A stretch of DNA of 64,000 nucleotides from Comamonas koreensis (lineage in GTDB: Bacteria > Pseudomonadota > Gammaproteobacteria > Burkholderiales > Burkholderiaceae_C): NCBI RefSeq assembly GCF_021026195.1, contig NZ_JAJNCT010000028.1, positions 1 to 64,000 of the forward strand, written 5' to 3'. The notes beneath the pieces are model-generated. The model was not told the origin of the DNA, did not search any database, and was given only the letters and a program-made list of their open reading frames with translations. Position 1 is the stretch's first letter; every line of letters begins with the position of its first letter. Position numbers and translations under genes: made by a program. This document shows, in pieces, positions 44,767-53,845 of the stretch.

Positions 44767-44893
44767 ATAGCACCTCAGGCCGGGCTACACAAATCGCCAT
44801 CGCAGATGGTCTGGCGTGGAGCTTACGCAGCAAAACCCTGGCGCGTCACTCCTGACGGCTGCCGCCCTCTATCTTTGCGGCCACAATAGCCCC

Positions 44894-45559
44894 ATGCAAG
44901 ACCTGTTCAGCCCCACCGCCGACGAGGGCAAGCCACCCTGGGAGCGCATTGCCATTGGCCGCCAGGCCTGTGTGCTGCGCGGCTTTGCGCTGCGCTGGGA
45001 GAATGACTTGCTCCGCCAGGTGCAGGAACTTGTGCAGCGGGCCCCGTTTCGGCATTTGCGCACGCCCGGCGGCCGCCAGATGCAGGTGGCGATGACCAAC
45101 TGCGGCGATTTCGGCTGGTACAGCGACCAGCGCGGCTACCGCTACACCGCAACCGATCCGTTGAGCAGCCAACCCTGGCCGCCGATGCCACCGGCTTTTG
45201 CAGCGCTGGCTGCGCAGGCGGCAGAAGCCGCCGACCTGCCGCCTTTTGCGCCCAATGCCTGCCTGATCAACCGTTACTCCGTCGGCACCCGCCTGACCCT
45301 GCATCAGGACGAAGGTGATGCCCGCCACCCCATCGTGTCGGTGTCACTGGGCCTGCCTGCCATCTTTCTGTGGGGCGGCGACCAGCGCGCCGACGCCACG
45401 CAAAAGCTGCCGCTGCAGCATGGCGATGTGGTGGTCTGGGGCGGCGTGGACCGCATGCGCTACCACGGGGTGATGCCGGTCAAGGAGGGAGCCAGCCCGG
45501 TGGCCCATCCGCTGCTGGACGGGCAAAGAATCAACCTTACTTTCCGCCACGCCAGCTAG
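44894..45559 (+). CDS. alkB: AlkB, alpha-ketoglutarate-dependent DNA repair dioxygenase
   Basis: 221 residues from ATG 44894 (MQDLFSPTADEGKPPWERIA). The Fe(II) ligands H137 and D139 are in LTLHQDEGD, the second histidine H191 in RYHGVMPV, and the ketoglutarate arginines in RINLTFR at the C-terminus. The nucleotide-recognition lid contains FGWYSDQRGYRY. AlkB removes methyl groups from 1-methyladenine and 3-methylcytosine by oxidation. Its last four bases overlap the end of the convergent LysR gene. Confidence 0.93.
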   Translation: MQDLFSPTADEGKPPWERIAIGRQACVLRGFALRWENDLLRQVQELVQRAPFRHLRTPGGRQMQVAMTNCGDFGWYSDQRGYRYTATDPLSSQPWPPMPPAFAALAAQAAEAADLPPFAPNACLINRYSVGTRLTLHQDEGDARHPIVSVSLGLPAIFLWGGDQRADATQKLPLQHGDVVVWGGVDRMRYHGVMPVKEGASPVAHPLLDGQRINLTFRHAS

Positions 45560-46461
45560 TCGGCTGCGCCGCTGCCCGCACCACCCAACTCCTGCGACAG
45601 GCAATCGATAAAGCTGCGCACCTTGGGCGCCAGATAGCGGCGGCTGGTGTAGATCGCATACAGGGTCACCGTCAGCGCATCCCACTGCGGCAGCACCCGC
45701 TGCAGCTGGCCGCTGCGCAGATCGTCCTCCACCAGCCACGACGGCAGGAAACCCAGGCCCATGCCGGCGCGCACCGCATGCAGGCTGAGATTGGAGTCAT
45801 CGGACAGCAAGGCCGGTTGCACATTCATCGGCGCGCTGCGGCCACCGGGCTGGCTCAACTGCAGGGGGCTGAGCGACACATAACTGGGCAGCACTCCAAG
45901 ATGCTGGGCCAGGTCGGCAGGCTGCTGGGGCGAGCCGGCCTGCGCCAGGTAAGCGGGGCTGGCCACCAGGTAGAAGGGCACCTGGCACAGCGGGCGGGCA
46001 ATCAGATGCGGCGCGGGGTCGGACGAGGCCCGCAAGGCCATGTCGTAGCCGGCGGTGGCCAGGTCAATCTTGTGGTTGTCCAAATGGATGTCGACCAGCA
46101 CCTGCGGATAACGGGCGCGGTAGCGTGCCAGGATGCGCGCCATCTGCGGGGTGGCGCACCAGACCGGCGCGCTGATCTTGAGCTGGCCGCTGGGGGCCTG
46201 GTTGTTCTGGCCGATCTCCTGGGCGGCGGCATCGAGCATCTCCAGCGCCAGGCTGCTTTGCGCATACCAGCGCTGGCCCGCCTCGGTCAGGCTGACATGG
46301 CGGCTGCTGCGGTTGAGCAGACGCGCACCCAGGCGCTGCTCCAGCTGGGCTACATGCTTGCTGACCATCGGCGCCGAGATGCCCAGGCGCTCGCCGGCCT
46401 GGGCAAAGCTGCCGTTGTCCACGACCGCCTGGAACACCTGCATGCTGATGAGCTGGTCCAT
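45556..46461 (-). CDS. LysR-family transcriptional regulator
   Basis: 301 residues, full length. The helix-turn-helix is intact: AGERLGISAPMVSKHVAQLE, then QRLGARLLNRSSRHVSLTEAG. The effector domain includes GQLKISAPVWCATPQMARIL and VDIHLDNHKIDL. It is divergent from the DODA-type dioxygenase gene with 88 bases between starts, which is the usual arrangement for a LysR regulator and its target. The inducer is unknown. Confidence 0.92.
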   Translation of the reverse strand: MDQLISMQVFQAVVDNGSFAQAGERLGISAPMVSKHVAQLEQRLGARLLNRSSRHVSLTEAGQRWYAQSSLALEMLDAAAQEIGQNNQAPSGQLKISAPVWCATPQMARILARYRARYPQVLVDIHLDNHKIDLATAGYDMALRASSDPAPHLIARPLCQVPFYLVASPAYLAQAGSPQQPADLAQHLGVLPSYVSLSPLQLSQPGGRSAPMNVQPALLSDDSNLSLHAVRAGMGLGFLPSWLVEDDLRSGQLQRVLPQWDALTVTLYAIYTSRRYLAPKVRSFIDCLSQELGGAGSGAAD

Positions 46462-46472
46462 AGTTTCTCAAC

Positions 46473-46529
46473 AGGAAATCAACTGCTGCATTTTAGCTAC
46501 TTGGTTTCCTTTTGGGCAGCTACTACAGT
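46473..46529 (+). promoter_or_regulatory. LysR/dioxygenase divergent promoter with inverted repeat
   Basis: AGGAAATCAA (46473-46482) and TTGGTTTCCT (46501-46510) form an inverted repeat with one mismatch and 18 bases between arms, a plausible LysR binding region. A weak promoter for the dioxygenase gene may use TTGGTT (46501) and TACAGT (46524), 17 bases apart. Confidence 0.4.
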
Positions 46530-46549
46530 GGAGACAAGGAGTTTTCCAT

Positions 46550-47392
46550 ATGACCATGACCACCCCCACCGCCCCGGCCAGCAACAGCGGCAGCCGCCTG
46601 CCCGTGTACTTTATCTCGCACGGCGGCGGCCCCTGGCCCTGGATGCCCGAGATGCATGACTACTATGCGCAGCTGGCGGCCTCCTTGGCCGATATTCCGC
46701 GCCAGATCGGCCGCACACCGCGCGCCATCCTGATGGTGTCCGCCCACTGGGAGGCCGATCGCTTCACCGTGCAGTCCACGCCCCAACCCGGCATGATCTA
46801 TGACTACGGCGGTTTCCCGGCCCATACCTACCAGATCCACTACCGTTCACCGGGATCGCCAGCATTGGCCGAGCGCGTGGCGGGCCTGCTCGCCCAAGCC
46901 GGCCTTGCCGTGGAGCAGGACGCCGAGCGCGGCTATGACCACGGCATGTTCTCGCCGATGGCCGCGATCTACCCGGAGGCCCAGGTGCCGGTGGTGCAGC
47001 TGTCGCTGCGCCGGGGCCTGGACCCCGCCGAACACCTGGCGCTGGGCCGCGCACTGGCCGCCTTGCGCGATGAGGATGTGCTGATCATCGGCAGCGGCCT
47101 GTCGTACCACAACCTGCGCGCCTTTGGCCCGCAGGCCCGAGTGCCCTCCAAGGCCTTTGACGACTGGCTGGCCGAGACCATGCTGCAGGTGGACAGCGCC
47201 AGCCGCAGCCAGCGCCTGCTGGATTGGGAGGACGCCCCTGCGGCCCGCATTGCCCATCCGCGCGAAGAGCATTTGCTGCCGCTGATGGTGGCCGTCGGTG
47301 CCGCCGAGGCCGACCGCGCCATGCGCATCTACCACGAGGACGCCTTCATGGGTGGGCTGGCCGTGTCCAGCTACCGGCTGGATGCCGCCTGA
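46550..47392 (+). CDS. DODA-type (YgiD-like) class III extradiol ring-cleavage dioxygenase
   Basis: 280 residues from ATG 46550, preceded by AAGGAG at good spacing. Motifs of the 4,5-DOPA dioxygenase family: YFISHGGGPWPWMPEM, MVSAHWEADRFTV, YDYGGFPAHTYQIHYRSPGS, RGYDHGMFSPM and IGSGLSYHNLRAF, which supply the metal histidines. E. coli YgiD cleaves L-DOPA; relatives open other catechols or act as quercetinase-like enzymes. The divergent LysR probably controls it. Confidence 0.88.
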   Translation: MTMTTPTAPASNSGSRLPVYFISHGGGPWPWMPEMHDYYAQLAASLADIPRQIGRTPRAILMVSAHWEADRFTVQSTPQPGMIYDYGGFPAHTYQIHYRSPGSPALAERVAGLLAQAGLAVEQDAERGYDHGMFSPMAAIYPEAQVPVVQLSLRRGLDPAEHLALGRALAALRDEDVLIIGSGLSYHNLRAFGPQARVPSKAFDDWLAETMLQVDSASRSQRLLDWEDAPAARIAHPREEHLLPLMVAVGAAEADRAMRIYHEDAFMGGLAVSSYRLDAA

Positions 47393-47434
47393 GCGCTGTG
47401 GATGCCGGGTGCGGTAGACACCCCCTCCAAAAAA

Positions 47435-47470
47435 GTTGCACCATACAACCATATGGATGTATATTGCAAC
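47435..47470 (+). promoter_or_regulatory. 36-bp near-palindrome over the MarR-GNAT promoter
   Basis: From GTTGCA (47435) to TGCAAC (47470), 15 of 18 base pairs are complementary, with the centre CCATATGG and flanks ATACA/TGTAT. A promoter lies inside it: TTGCAC (47436-47441), an 18-base gap and TATATT (47460-47465). The arrangement predicts autorepression by the downstream MarR domain. Confidence 0.75.
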
Positions 47471-47488
47471 CAACTACTGGAGCAACGT

Positions 47489-48466
47489 ATGGCAGCCGAC
47501 ACCCCCCTGGTCAACGACATCCGCAGCGCCTCCCGCACGATGGTGCGGGAGCTGGGTTTTATGGCCAACACCTTGGCGGCCACGCCCTACTCGGCGTCTG
47601 CGGTCCATGCGTTGCTGGAAATCGATGCGCATGGCAATCTCACCGCCGCCCAGTTGGCAGAGTTTCTGGGGCTGGACAAATCCAGCGTCAGCCGCATGGT
47701 GGCCAAGCTCATCGCCAACGGCGAGCTGCAGGAGCAGCCCTGCGCAGATGATGCGCGCGCCAAGCAATTGCAGCTGTCAGCGCAAGGCCAACGCACGGTA
47801 GCGGGCATACACGCCTACGGCCAAACACAGGTGCGCAGCGCGCTGGCGCAGCTCAACCCCTCGCTGCAACAGGCGGTGGCGCAGGGCTTGACCGCCTATG
47901 CCCAGGCCTTGCAGGCGCACCGGCTGGGCAGTGCGGCAGGCAAAGCCAGCTCCGCCAGCGCAGCCACCACCAGCATCCAGATCCACAGCGGCTACCGCGC
48001 GGGTGCGATCGGCCGCATTGCGGAGATGCATGCGGTTTTCTATGCCCGGCACTGGGGCTTTGGCGCCTTCTTTGAAAGCAAGGTCGCCTCGGGCCTTGCC
48101 GAATTCAGCGGCCGCCTGGGCGAGCCCTGCAACCAGATCTGGACGGCGGTGCAGAACGAGCGCATCGTCGGCTCCGTCGCGATCGACGGCCAGGACCTGG
48201 GCAACAACCAGGCGCATTTGCGCTGGTTCATTCTGGACGATGGCTGCCGTGGCGGTGGCATAGGCCGCCAGCTGCTGACGCAGGCCCTCGCCTTTTGCGA
48301 CCAGCGCGGCTTTGCCAGCACCGAACTGTGGACCTTCCAGGGGCTGGACGCGGCGCGCAGGCTCTACGAATCGCTGGGTTTTGTGCTGGTGCATGAAGAA
48401 GCTGGCCAGCAATGGGGCTCGACCGTGGTGGAGCAGCAGTTCAGCCGCCGCCTGCACAGCGCCTAG
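47489..48466 (+). CDS. MarR-type regulator fused to a GNAT acetyltransferase
   Basis: 325 residues from ATG 47489, which has GGAG seven bases upstream; an earlier ATG at 47453 lies within the promoter palindrome and was rejected. Residues 1-150 are a MarR winged helix (LTAAQLAEFLGLDKSSVSRM, then the wing around DDARAKQLQLSAQGQRTV). Residues about 165-320 are a GNAT domain with the acetyl-CoA loop GCRGGGIGRQLL and the family C-terminal AARRLYESLGFVLVHEE. MarR-GNAT fusions are known in many bacteria but few are characterised. The EamA transporter gene follows at seven bases. Confidence 0.88.
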   Translation: MAADTPLVNDIRSASRTMVRELGFMANTLAATPYSASAVHALLEIDAHGNLTAAQLAEFLGLDKSSVSRMVAKLIANGELQEQPCADDARAKQLQLSAQGQRTVAGIHAYGQTQVRSALAQLNPSLQQAVAQGLTAYAQALQAHRLGSAAGKASSASAATTSIQIHSGYRAGAIGRIAEMHAVFYARHWGFGAFFESKVASGLAEFSGRLGEPCNQIWTAVQNERIVGSVAIDGQDLGNNQAHLRWFILDDGCRGGGIGRQLLTQALAFCDQRGFASTELWTFQGLDAARRLYESLGFVLVHEEAGQQWGSTVVEQQFSRRLHSA

Positions 48467-48473
48467 GCCTGCC

Positions 48474-49355
48474 ATGCAGGCCCGCCAGCCAGCGCTGTGG
48501 GCGGCCGCCACCACCGGCATGCTGGTGGGCGCGGCCATGGTCTCCACCAGCGTGCTGTCGCCCGCCGCATCGCCGGCCAGCCTGGCATTCTTGCGCTATG
48601 CCATCGGGCTGGCCATTCTGGCCGGCCCGGCGCTGTTCGTCACCTGGCCGCGCTACCGCGCCGGCGATGCGCTGGCCATTGCCTTGCTGGGCGTGGCGCA
48701 GTTTGCAGTGCTGATTCTGCTGCTCAACCACGCGCTAGCACGCCTGCCCGCCTCCACTTGCGCACTGGTGTTTGCCACCATGCCCTTGTTCACCTGGTGC
48801 CTGGCAGCGCTGTCGAGGCGCGAGGCCTTCAGCACCCGCAGGCTGGCAGGCCTGGCACTGGCAGTGGGTGGCGTCGCGGTGCTGCTGATGGGGGGCGGTG
48901 GCGCAGCGGGCGGCCTGGACCTGCAGGCCGGCTCCGGCATGGCCGCGTTGCTGGCGGCCACCCTGGTCGGCGCGGCCACCAGCATCCTCTACGGCCCCTA
49001 TATGCAGCGCTACCCGGCGCTGCCCACCAGTTGCCTGGCGATGGCGGCATCGGTGCTGTTTCTGGCCTTGTATGGCGGCTGGCAGGGCCAAACGCTCTGG
49101 CCGGTGTTCTCGGCCACCCAATGGGGCCATATGGTCTTCATCGGCCTGTCGAGCGGGCTGGGCTATTTCAGCCTGCTGTGGGCGCTGGGCCGACTGGAGG
49201 CATCACTGGTGATTGCCTTCCAGGCACTGGGCCCCGTGACTGCCGCGCTGCTGGAGCTGGCCTTGCACCAGCGCCTGCCGTCACCGGCGCTGCTGGCAGC
49301 CATCGCGCTGGTACTGGCCGGCCTCGTCGTCAGCACCCAGGCGCCCGCCGGCTAG
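48474..49355 (+). CDS. EamA/DMT-family transporter
   Basis: 293 residues with ten hydrophobic segments in two EamA repeats, for example AIGLAILAGPALFVTWP, ALAIALLGVAQFAVLILLLN and LAAIALVLAGLVVSTQ. The first repeat ends in LPASTCALVFATMPLFTWCL, the family pattern. Family members export metabolites such as amino acids or drugs. It starts seven bases after the MarR-GNAT gene, so the two are co-transcribed. The substrate is unknown. Confidence 0.88.
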   Translation: MQARQPALWAAATTGMLVGAAMVSTSVLSPAASPASLAFLRYAIGLAILAGPALFVTWPRYRAGDALAIALLGVAQFAVLILLLNHALARLPASTCALVFATMPLFTWCLAALSRREAFSTRRLAGLALAVGGVAVLLMGGGGAAGGLDLQAGSGMAALLAATLVGAATSILYGPYMQRYPALPTSCLAMAASVLFLALYGGWQGQTLWPVFSATQWGHMVFIGLSSGLGYFSLLWALGRLEASLVIAFQALGPVTAALLELALHQRLPSPALLAAIALVLAGLVVSTQAPAG

Positions 49356-49432
49356 GCCCAGCTTGCCCCAGTGCCGGACTGCGGCACCGCCGGTGTTTGT
49401 AGAATGCGGCCTCCAGCCCCTGGATATACACC

Positions 49433-49870
49433 ATGAACCGCTGCACAACACCCCACACCACCCACCTCCGCCTGCGACGCGCCACGCGCGCCAGCCTTGC
49501 CGCATTGGCCCTGGCTCTGGGCGGCATCAGCGCCCTGCCCAGCCTGGCACAGACCGCCACCTTTGCCCCATTCCAGGGCCCCGTCCGCGCCTTTCCGCCC
49601 CAGGCGCTGCGTGGTGACCTGGTGGTCACCAGCACAAGCCAGGCCACCATCGATGGCCAGTCCGTGGGCCTCGCTCCCGCGTTCAAGCTCTACAACCCGC
49701 GCAACACCACGATACGCCCCAACACCGTGCTGGGCCAGAAGCTGACGGTGAACTATGTGATCGAGAAAACCAGCGGCCGCGTGCATGCCGCCTGGATCTT
49801 GAACAGCGAAGAAGCCGCCCTCAAACGCGACCGCGCCGACAACGGCTTCTGGAGCGGACTCTTTAAATAA
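49433..49870 (+). CDS. Small secreted protein of unknown function
   Basis: 145 residues. An N-terminal basic stretch ([10 protein letters not shown]) and hydrophobic core ([19 protein letters not shown]) make a signal peptide with likely cleavage after SLA. The mature part is about 105 residues with repeated short beta-like segments ([35 protein letters not shown]), suggesting a small beta-barrel or sandwich in the periplasm. No family is recognised by eye. It lies between the EamA gene and miaB and may be its own unit. Confidence 0.65.
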   Translation: MNRCTTPHTTHLRLRRATRASLAALALALGGISALPSLAQTATFAPFQGPVRAFPPQALRGDLVVTSTSQATIDGQSVGLAPAFKLYNPRNTTIRPNTVLGQKLTVNYVIEKTSGRVHAAWILNSEEAALKRDRADNGFWSGLFK

Positions 49871-50040
49871 GGCGCATTGGCGCCGCCGCATGGGCTGACC
49901 GCAGCGGTCCAGCCCGGCGGGGCGACCTGCGCATCCCCCTTAGGCAGCAGTGCGCCCGCCTGGCGCCTGGCTTTCTGCCCTATTTCGGTATTCCTTCAGG
50001 CCTGCAAGCGCAGCCCCTGGGCCCCCACGAGATTTGCACC

Positions 50041-51369
50041 ATGTCCAAAAAAGTATTTATCAAAACCTTCGGCTGCCAGATGAACGAGTACGACTCGGAC
50101 AAGATGGCGGATGTGCTGGGCGCCGCCCAGGGCTACGAGCCCACGCAGGACATGGACGAGGCCGACCTGATCCTCTTCAATACCTGCTCGGTGCGCGAGA
50201 AGGCGCAGGAGAAGGTGTTCTCCGACCTGGGCCGCATCAAGCACCTGAAGGAAAAAGGTGTGCTGATTGGCGTGGGCGGCTGCGTGGCCAGCCAGGAAGG
50301 CTCCGAGATCATCAAGCGCGCGCCCTATGTGGATGTGGTGTTTGGCCCCCAGACCCTGCACCGCCTGCCCGAGCTGCTCAATGCCCGCGCGGCCAAGGCC
50401 AAGCCGCAGGTCGACATCTCCTTCCCCGAGATCGAGAAGTTCGACCACCTGCCACCCGCCCGAGTCGAAGGCGCATCGGCCTTTGTGTCGATCATGGAAG
50501 GCTGCTCCAAGTACTGCAGCTACTGCGTGGTGCCCTACACGCGGGGCGAAGAGGTGAGCCGCCCGTTTGAGGATGTGCTGGTCGAAGTGGCTGGCCTGGC
50601 TGCGCAAGGCGTCAAGGAAATCACCTTGCTGGGCCAGAACGTGAATGCCTACCTGGGCAAGATGGGGGATACGGCCGAGATTGCCGACTTCGCGCTGCTG
50701 CTGGAGTACGTGGCCGAGATCCCCGGCATCGAGCGCATCCGCTACACCACCAGCCACCCCAATGAGTTTACGCCGCGCCTGATCGAGGCCTATGCCAAGA
50801 TCCCCCAGCTCGTATCGCACCTGCACCTGCCCGTGCAGCACGGCAGCGACAAGATCCTGATGGCCATGAAGCGCGGCTACACCGCCATGGAGTACAAGAG
50901 CACGGTGCGCAAGCTGCGCGCCATCCGCCCCGATCTGGCGATGAGCAGCGACTTCATCGTCGGCTTCCCCGGCGAGACGGAGGAAGATTTCCAGAAAATG
51001 ATGAAGCTCATCGACGATGTGCGCTTTGACAACTCGTTCAGCTTCATCTTCAGCCCCCGCCCTGGCACCCCTGCCGCCAACCTGCCCGATGACACGCCTT
51101 ACGAGGTCAAGCTGCGCCGCCTGCAGGAGCTGCAGGCTGTCATCAACCACAATATCAAGACCATCAGCGATGAGCGCCTGGGCACCGTGCAGCGCCTGCT
51201 GGTGGAAGGCAAGTCCAAGCGCGACAACGGCGAACTGATGGGCCGCACCGAGTGCAACCGCGTGGTCAACTTCCCCGGCCAGGAGCGCCTGATCGGCCAG
51301 ATGGTCGATGTGCGCATCACCGAGACGATGACCTATACGCTGCGCGGTGAAGTGCTGATCACCCACTAA
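50041..51369 (+). CDS. miaB: tRNA-2-methylthio-N6-dimethylallyladenosine synthase
   Basis: 442 residues. N-terminal UPF0004 domain with three cluster cysteines ([21 protein letters not shown] and GGCVASQ), radical-SAM motif CSKYCSYC (C155, C159, C162) and a C-terminal TRAM domain (about 375-440). MiaB adds the methylthio group to i6A37 in tRNAs that read UNN codons. It is somewhat shorter than E. coli MiaB (474). Confidence 0.96.
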   Translation: MSKKVFIKTFGCQMNEYDSDKMADVLGAAQGYEPTQDMDEADLILFNTCSVREKAQEKVFSDLGRIKHLKEKGVLIGVGGCVASQEGSEIIKRAPYVDVVFGPQTLHRLPELLNARAAKAKPQVDISFPEIEKFDHLPPARVEGASAFVSIMEGCSKYCSYCVVPYTRGEEVSRPFEDVLVEVAGLAAQGVKEITLLGQNVNAYLGKMGDTAEIADFALLLEYVAEIPGIERIRYTTSHPNEFTPRLIEAYAKIPQLVSHLHLPVQHGSDKILMAMKRGYTAMEYKSTVRKLRAIRPDLAMSSDFIVGFPGETEEDFQKMMKLIDDVRFDNSFSFIFSPRPGTPAANLPDDTPYEVKLRRLQELQAVINHNIKTISDERLGTVQRLLVEGKSKRDNGELMGRTECNRVVNFPGQERLIGQMVDVRITETMTYTLRGEVLITH

Positions 51370-51494
51370 AGTGCATCGCCGGCATGCTGATGCTGCGCTG
51401 GTCAGCCGCTGCAAACACGGAGAAAATGGCCCTCTGACCTGCTTTTATGGCCCGCAAAGGCCACACCCGCCTTGGGGCCCGTTAGCATGCAGGG

Positions 51495-51513
51495 GGCGCA
51501 TGAGGGATGCGCC
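51495..51513 (+). promoter_or_regulatory. Leader hairpin upstream of the TPR/PcfJ/DUF1266 operon
   Basis: A perfect 7-bp stem GGCGCAT/ATGCGCC (51495-51501 with 51507-51513) lies 24 bases before the ATG at 51537. There is no T run, so it is not a terminator. Confidence 0.35.
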
Positions 51514-51536
51514 ATAACTAGAAAGGCAGCATCACC

Positions 51537-53837
51537 ATGGCATCCGTGTCCGACCCGTCCACCGCACTGCGCAGCGAGGCGCTTGACGCCTTTCTGGACC
51601 ATGTTGATACCCTGTTCAACACCGAGGACGAGACGCAGGAATGGCCTGCCCGCCAGGCCGCAGCCGCCCAGCAGCTGGCATCGCGCGCGCTGGAGCCCGA
51701 GGACCTGGACCAGTTGCGCCGCGTCTACCGGCTGTGGAGCATGGCCGGCCAGCCGGCCCAGGCTCTGGCTGCCGTGCAGCAGCACCAGGCCCGCCTGCTG
51801 CAGGAGCTGACCGCCGACGCCCAGCGCGATGCCGCCGTCACCATGGCCATGCTGCAGGCCGATGCCGCTGAGGATGTGCCCGACCTGCCCCGCGAACAGT
51901 ACCGCGACGTGATCGCGCAGGCGATGGCGGCCGTGGACCAGGCCGGCGCGCTGGGCGACCCCGACCGTGCCTGGCGCCACCTGGCGCGCCACGCCCACCA
52001 GGCCCAGGCACTGGACCTGCAAGAGCAGATCTACCGCAAACAACACCAGTACAAAAGCCAGCAGGCCGACCGCGCCCAGCTGCGCGCCTGGGACGATGCC
52101 ATGCTGGCCACGCGCCTGGGCCGCATCGAAGCGGCCAAGGGCAACAGCACGGCGGCCCGCGACCTGGGCCACTATGCGCTGCAAAAGCTGCAGCGCGCAG
52201 AAGCGGGCCAGGACATTGACACCGACGACTGGCTGCTGCTGGGCGAGGACATCATTGCGCTGGCGCCCGATGCACTGGCCCAGCACAGCGAACTGACCCT
52301 GGCCAGCCTGCCCAGCAACGCATCGCCCGCCGCCTGGCGCGATACCCGGGCCCAGCTGGCACGCCTGGCCGCTGCCAGCCTGCACCAGCAAGGCGCGCTG
52401 GATGCCGCCATCAGCAAAGGCCAGGAAGGCCGCTTTGCGCTGGTGCGCGACAGCGATGACAGCAGCAGCGCCTTGCTGATCGACTGGCTGGTGCAGGCCG
52501 CCCGCCTGCCCGAAGCCGCCCACATGTGCTTTGAGAGCACCCTGCACAGCCGCCCCGGATCGCGCGAAGCCGCCTGCCGCCAGGCACTGGCCCACCTGGC
52601 TGAATCGGATGGCGCACCCTACTGGGCTTTGACCCTGATGGCCGCCGCCAAGGACGAGGACCTGGCCGAATTCCTGCCCGCCGACATGGATGCCGAGCAG
52701 GCCTTTGCGCACTACAGCGCGCTGGTGCAGCAGCAGTCGCTCAACCACCCGATGTGGCGCCTGCTGCAGGGCAACCATCTGTTTGAGCAGCAGGACTATG
52801 CGCAAGCCCTGCCGCTGCTGGAGACGCTGGCCGAGCGTCCCCAGTACGCCAATGGCGAGCTGGCCTACCGTTTGTTTGTCTGCCGCGCCCGCGTGGCGGG
52901 CCTCGCCAGCGCGCTGCAGTCGCCCTATATCCGCTGCGACAGCGGCAGCTGGTGCTATGCAATGGGCGTGCAGTTGGACGACGACGAAGAACTGATGAAG
53001 GCCATCGGCGGCGAGGGCGAGGAGCTGCCCGCCGACTGGCCTTATGACGAGCTGCTGCGCTGGATCAAGCACTACTACGAGACGGGCCAGGCCCGCTTCG
53101 AACACTGGTTTGCCACCGGCCAGGGCAGCTACAAGGATGGCAACCTGCACGACTACTCGATGCTCTGCAACAACCTGGCCATCAAGTACCGCTACAACGA
53201 CGAGAACTACGACGGCGCGCTGGCCCTGCATGCCAAGGGCATCGCAACCAGCCCCTTTGCCGAGCACTACAACGGCATCGTCTCCACCCATATCGACAGC
53301 GACAACTACGCGCAGCTCATACCCGCGGCCGAGCAGCTGTGGCACTACAGCCAGGACAATGGCTACAGCCGCCACAGTCCCTGCGACTACTTCCCCAAGG
53401 TGGCCTACGCGCTCTACCAGCAAGACCGCAATGTGGAAAACAGCATCTGGCTGGAGCGCCTGGACGAGTGGTGGAGCCAGCTCGACGAGGACGAGCAGCG
53501 CAGCGAGCGCTATGACTATCTGCGCAGCCTGCTGAACCAGCTGGACTACTACTCGGCCACCCATGGCGCCGAGGTGCTGCCACGCCTGCAGGCGCTGCTG
53601 CCCGAGCTGGAGCAGCGCCAGAATCCCTACCTGCTGCGCCGCGCAGGCGATGCGATGCAGACCTCGGGCACGGACCAGCAAGCGATGCAGATCTACCAAA
53701 AGGCGCTGGCCTGTTCACGGGCCGATGACCCGGCCGAGCGTGAAAAGCTGCAGACCACGATCGACAAGCTCAACGCCCAGCTGATCACTGCCGCGCCCGG
53801 TGCGGGCGGCGGCAGGCCCTGGTGGAAGTTCTGGTAA
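51537..53837 (+). CDS. Large acidic helical-repeat (TPR-like) protein, operon gene 1
   Basis: 766 residues, no signal peptide or membrane segment. Much of it is alanine/leucine/glutamine-rich amphipathic helix with spacing of about 35-40 residues, typical of tetratricopeptide-like repeats. Clearer repeat-like stretches are DYAQALPLLETLAERPQYAN, NYDGALALHAKGIATSPFAE and QQAMQIYQKALACSRADDPA. A middle region with many acidic and aromatic residues (YYETGQARFEHWFATGQGSY) separates the two halves. It ends in a glycine-rich linker and GRPWWKFW. The next gene starts eight bases after the stop. I do not recognise a specific family; scaffold function is an inference. Confidence 0.7.
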   Translation: MASVSDPSTALRSEALDAFLDHVDTLFNTEDETQEWPARQAAAAQQLASRALEPEDLDQLRRVYRLWSMAGQPAQALAAVQQHQARLLQELTADAQRDAAVTMAMLQADAAEDVPDLPREQYRDVIAQAMAAVDQAGALGDPDRAWRHLARHAHQAQALDLQEQIYRKQHQYKSQQADRAQLRAWDDAMLATRLGRIEAAKGNSTAARDLGHYALQKLQRAEAGQDIDTDDWLLLGEDIIALAPDALAQHSELTLASLPSNASPAAWRDTRAQLARLAAASLHQQGALDAAISKGQEGRFALVRDSDDSSSALLIDWLVQAARLPEAAHMCFESTLHSRPGSREAACRQALAHLAESDGAPYWALTLMAAAKDEDLAEFLPADMDAEQAFAHYSALVQQQSLNHPMWRLLQGNHLFEQQDYAQALPLLETLAERPQYANGELAYRLFVCRARVAGLASALQSPYIRCDSGSWCYAMGVQLDDDEELMKAIGGEGEELPADWPYDELLRWIKHYYETGQARFEHWFATGQGSYKDGNLHDYSMLCNNLAIKYRYNDENYDGALALHAKGIATSPFAEHYNGIVSTHIDSDNYAQLIPAAEQLWHYSQDNGYSRHSPCDYFPKVAYALYQQDRNVENSIWLERLDEWWSQLDEDEQRSERYDYLRSLLNQLDYYSATHGAEVLPRLQALLPELEQRQNPYLLRRAGDAMQTSGTDQQAMQIYQKALACSRADDPAEREKLQTTIDKLNAQLITAAPGAGGGRPWWKFW

Positions 53838-53845
53838 GCCCCTCC

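Larger units (their letters stand above)
43967..44893. other. Decayed stretch between the Bug receptor and alkB
   Basis: No intact gene. It contains two recognisable coding remnants, listed separately (43993-44309 and 44472-44766), and otherwise short meaningless frames. Confidence 0.55.
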
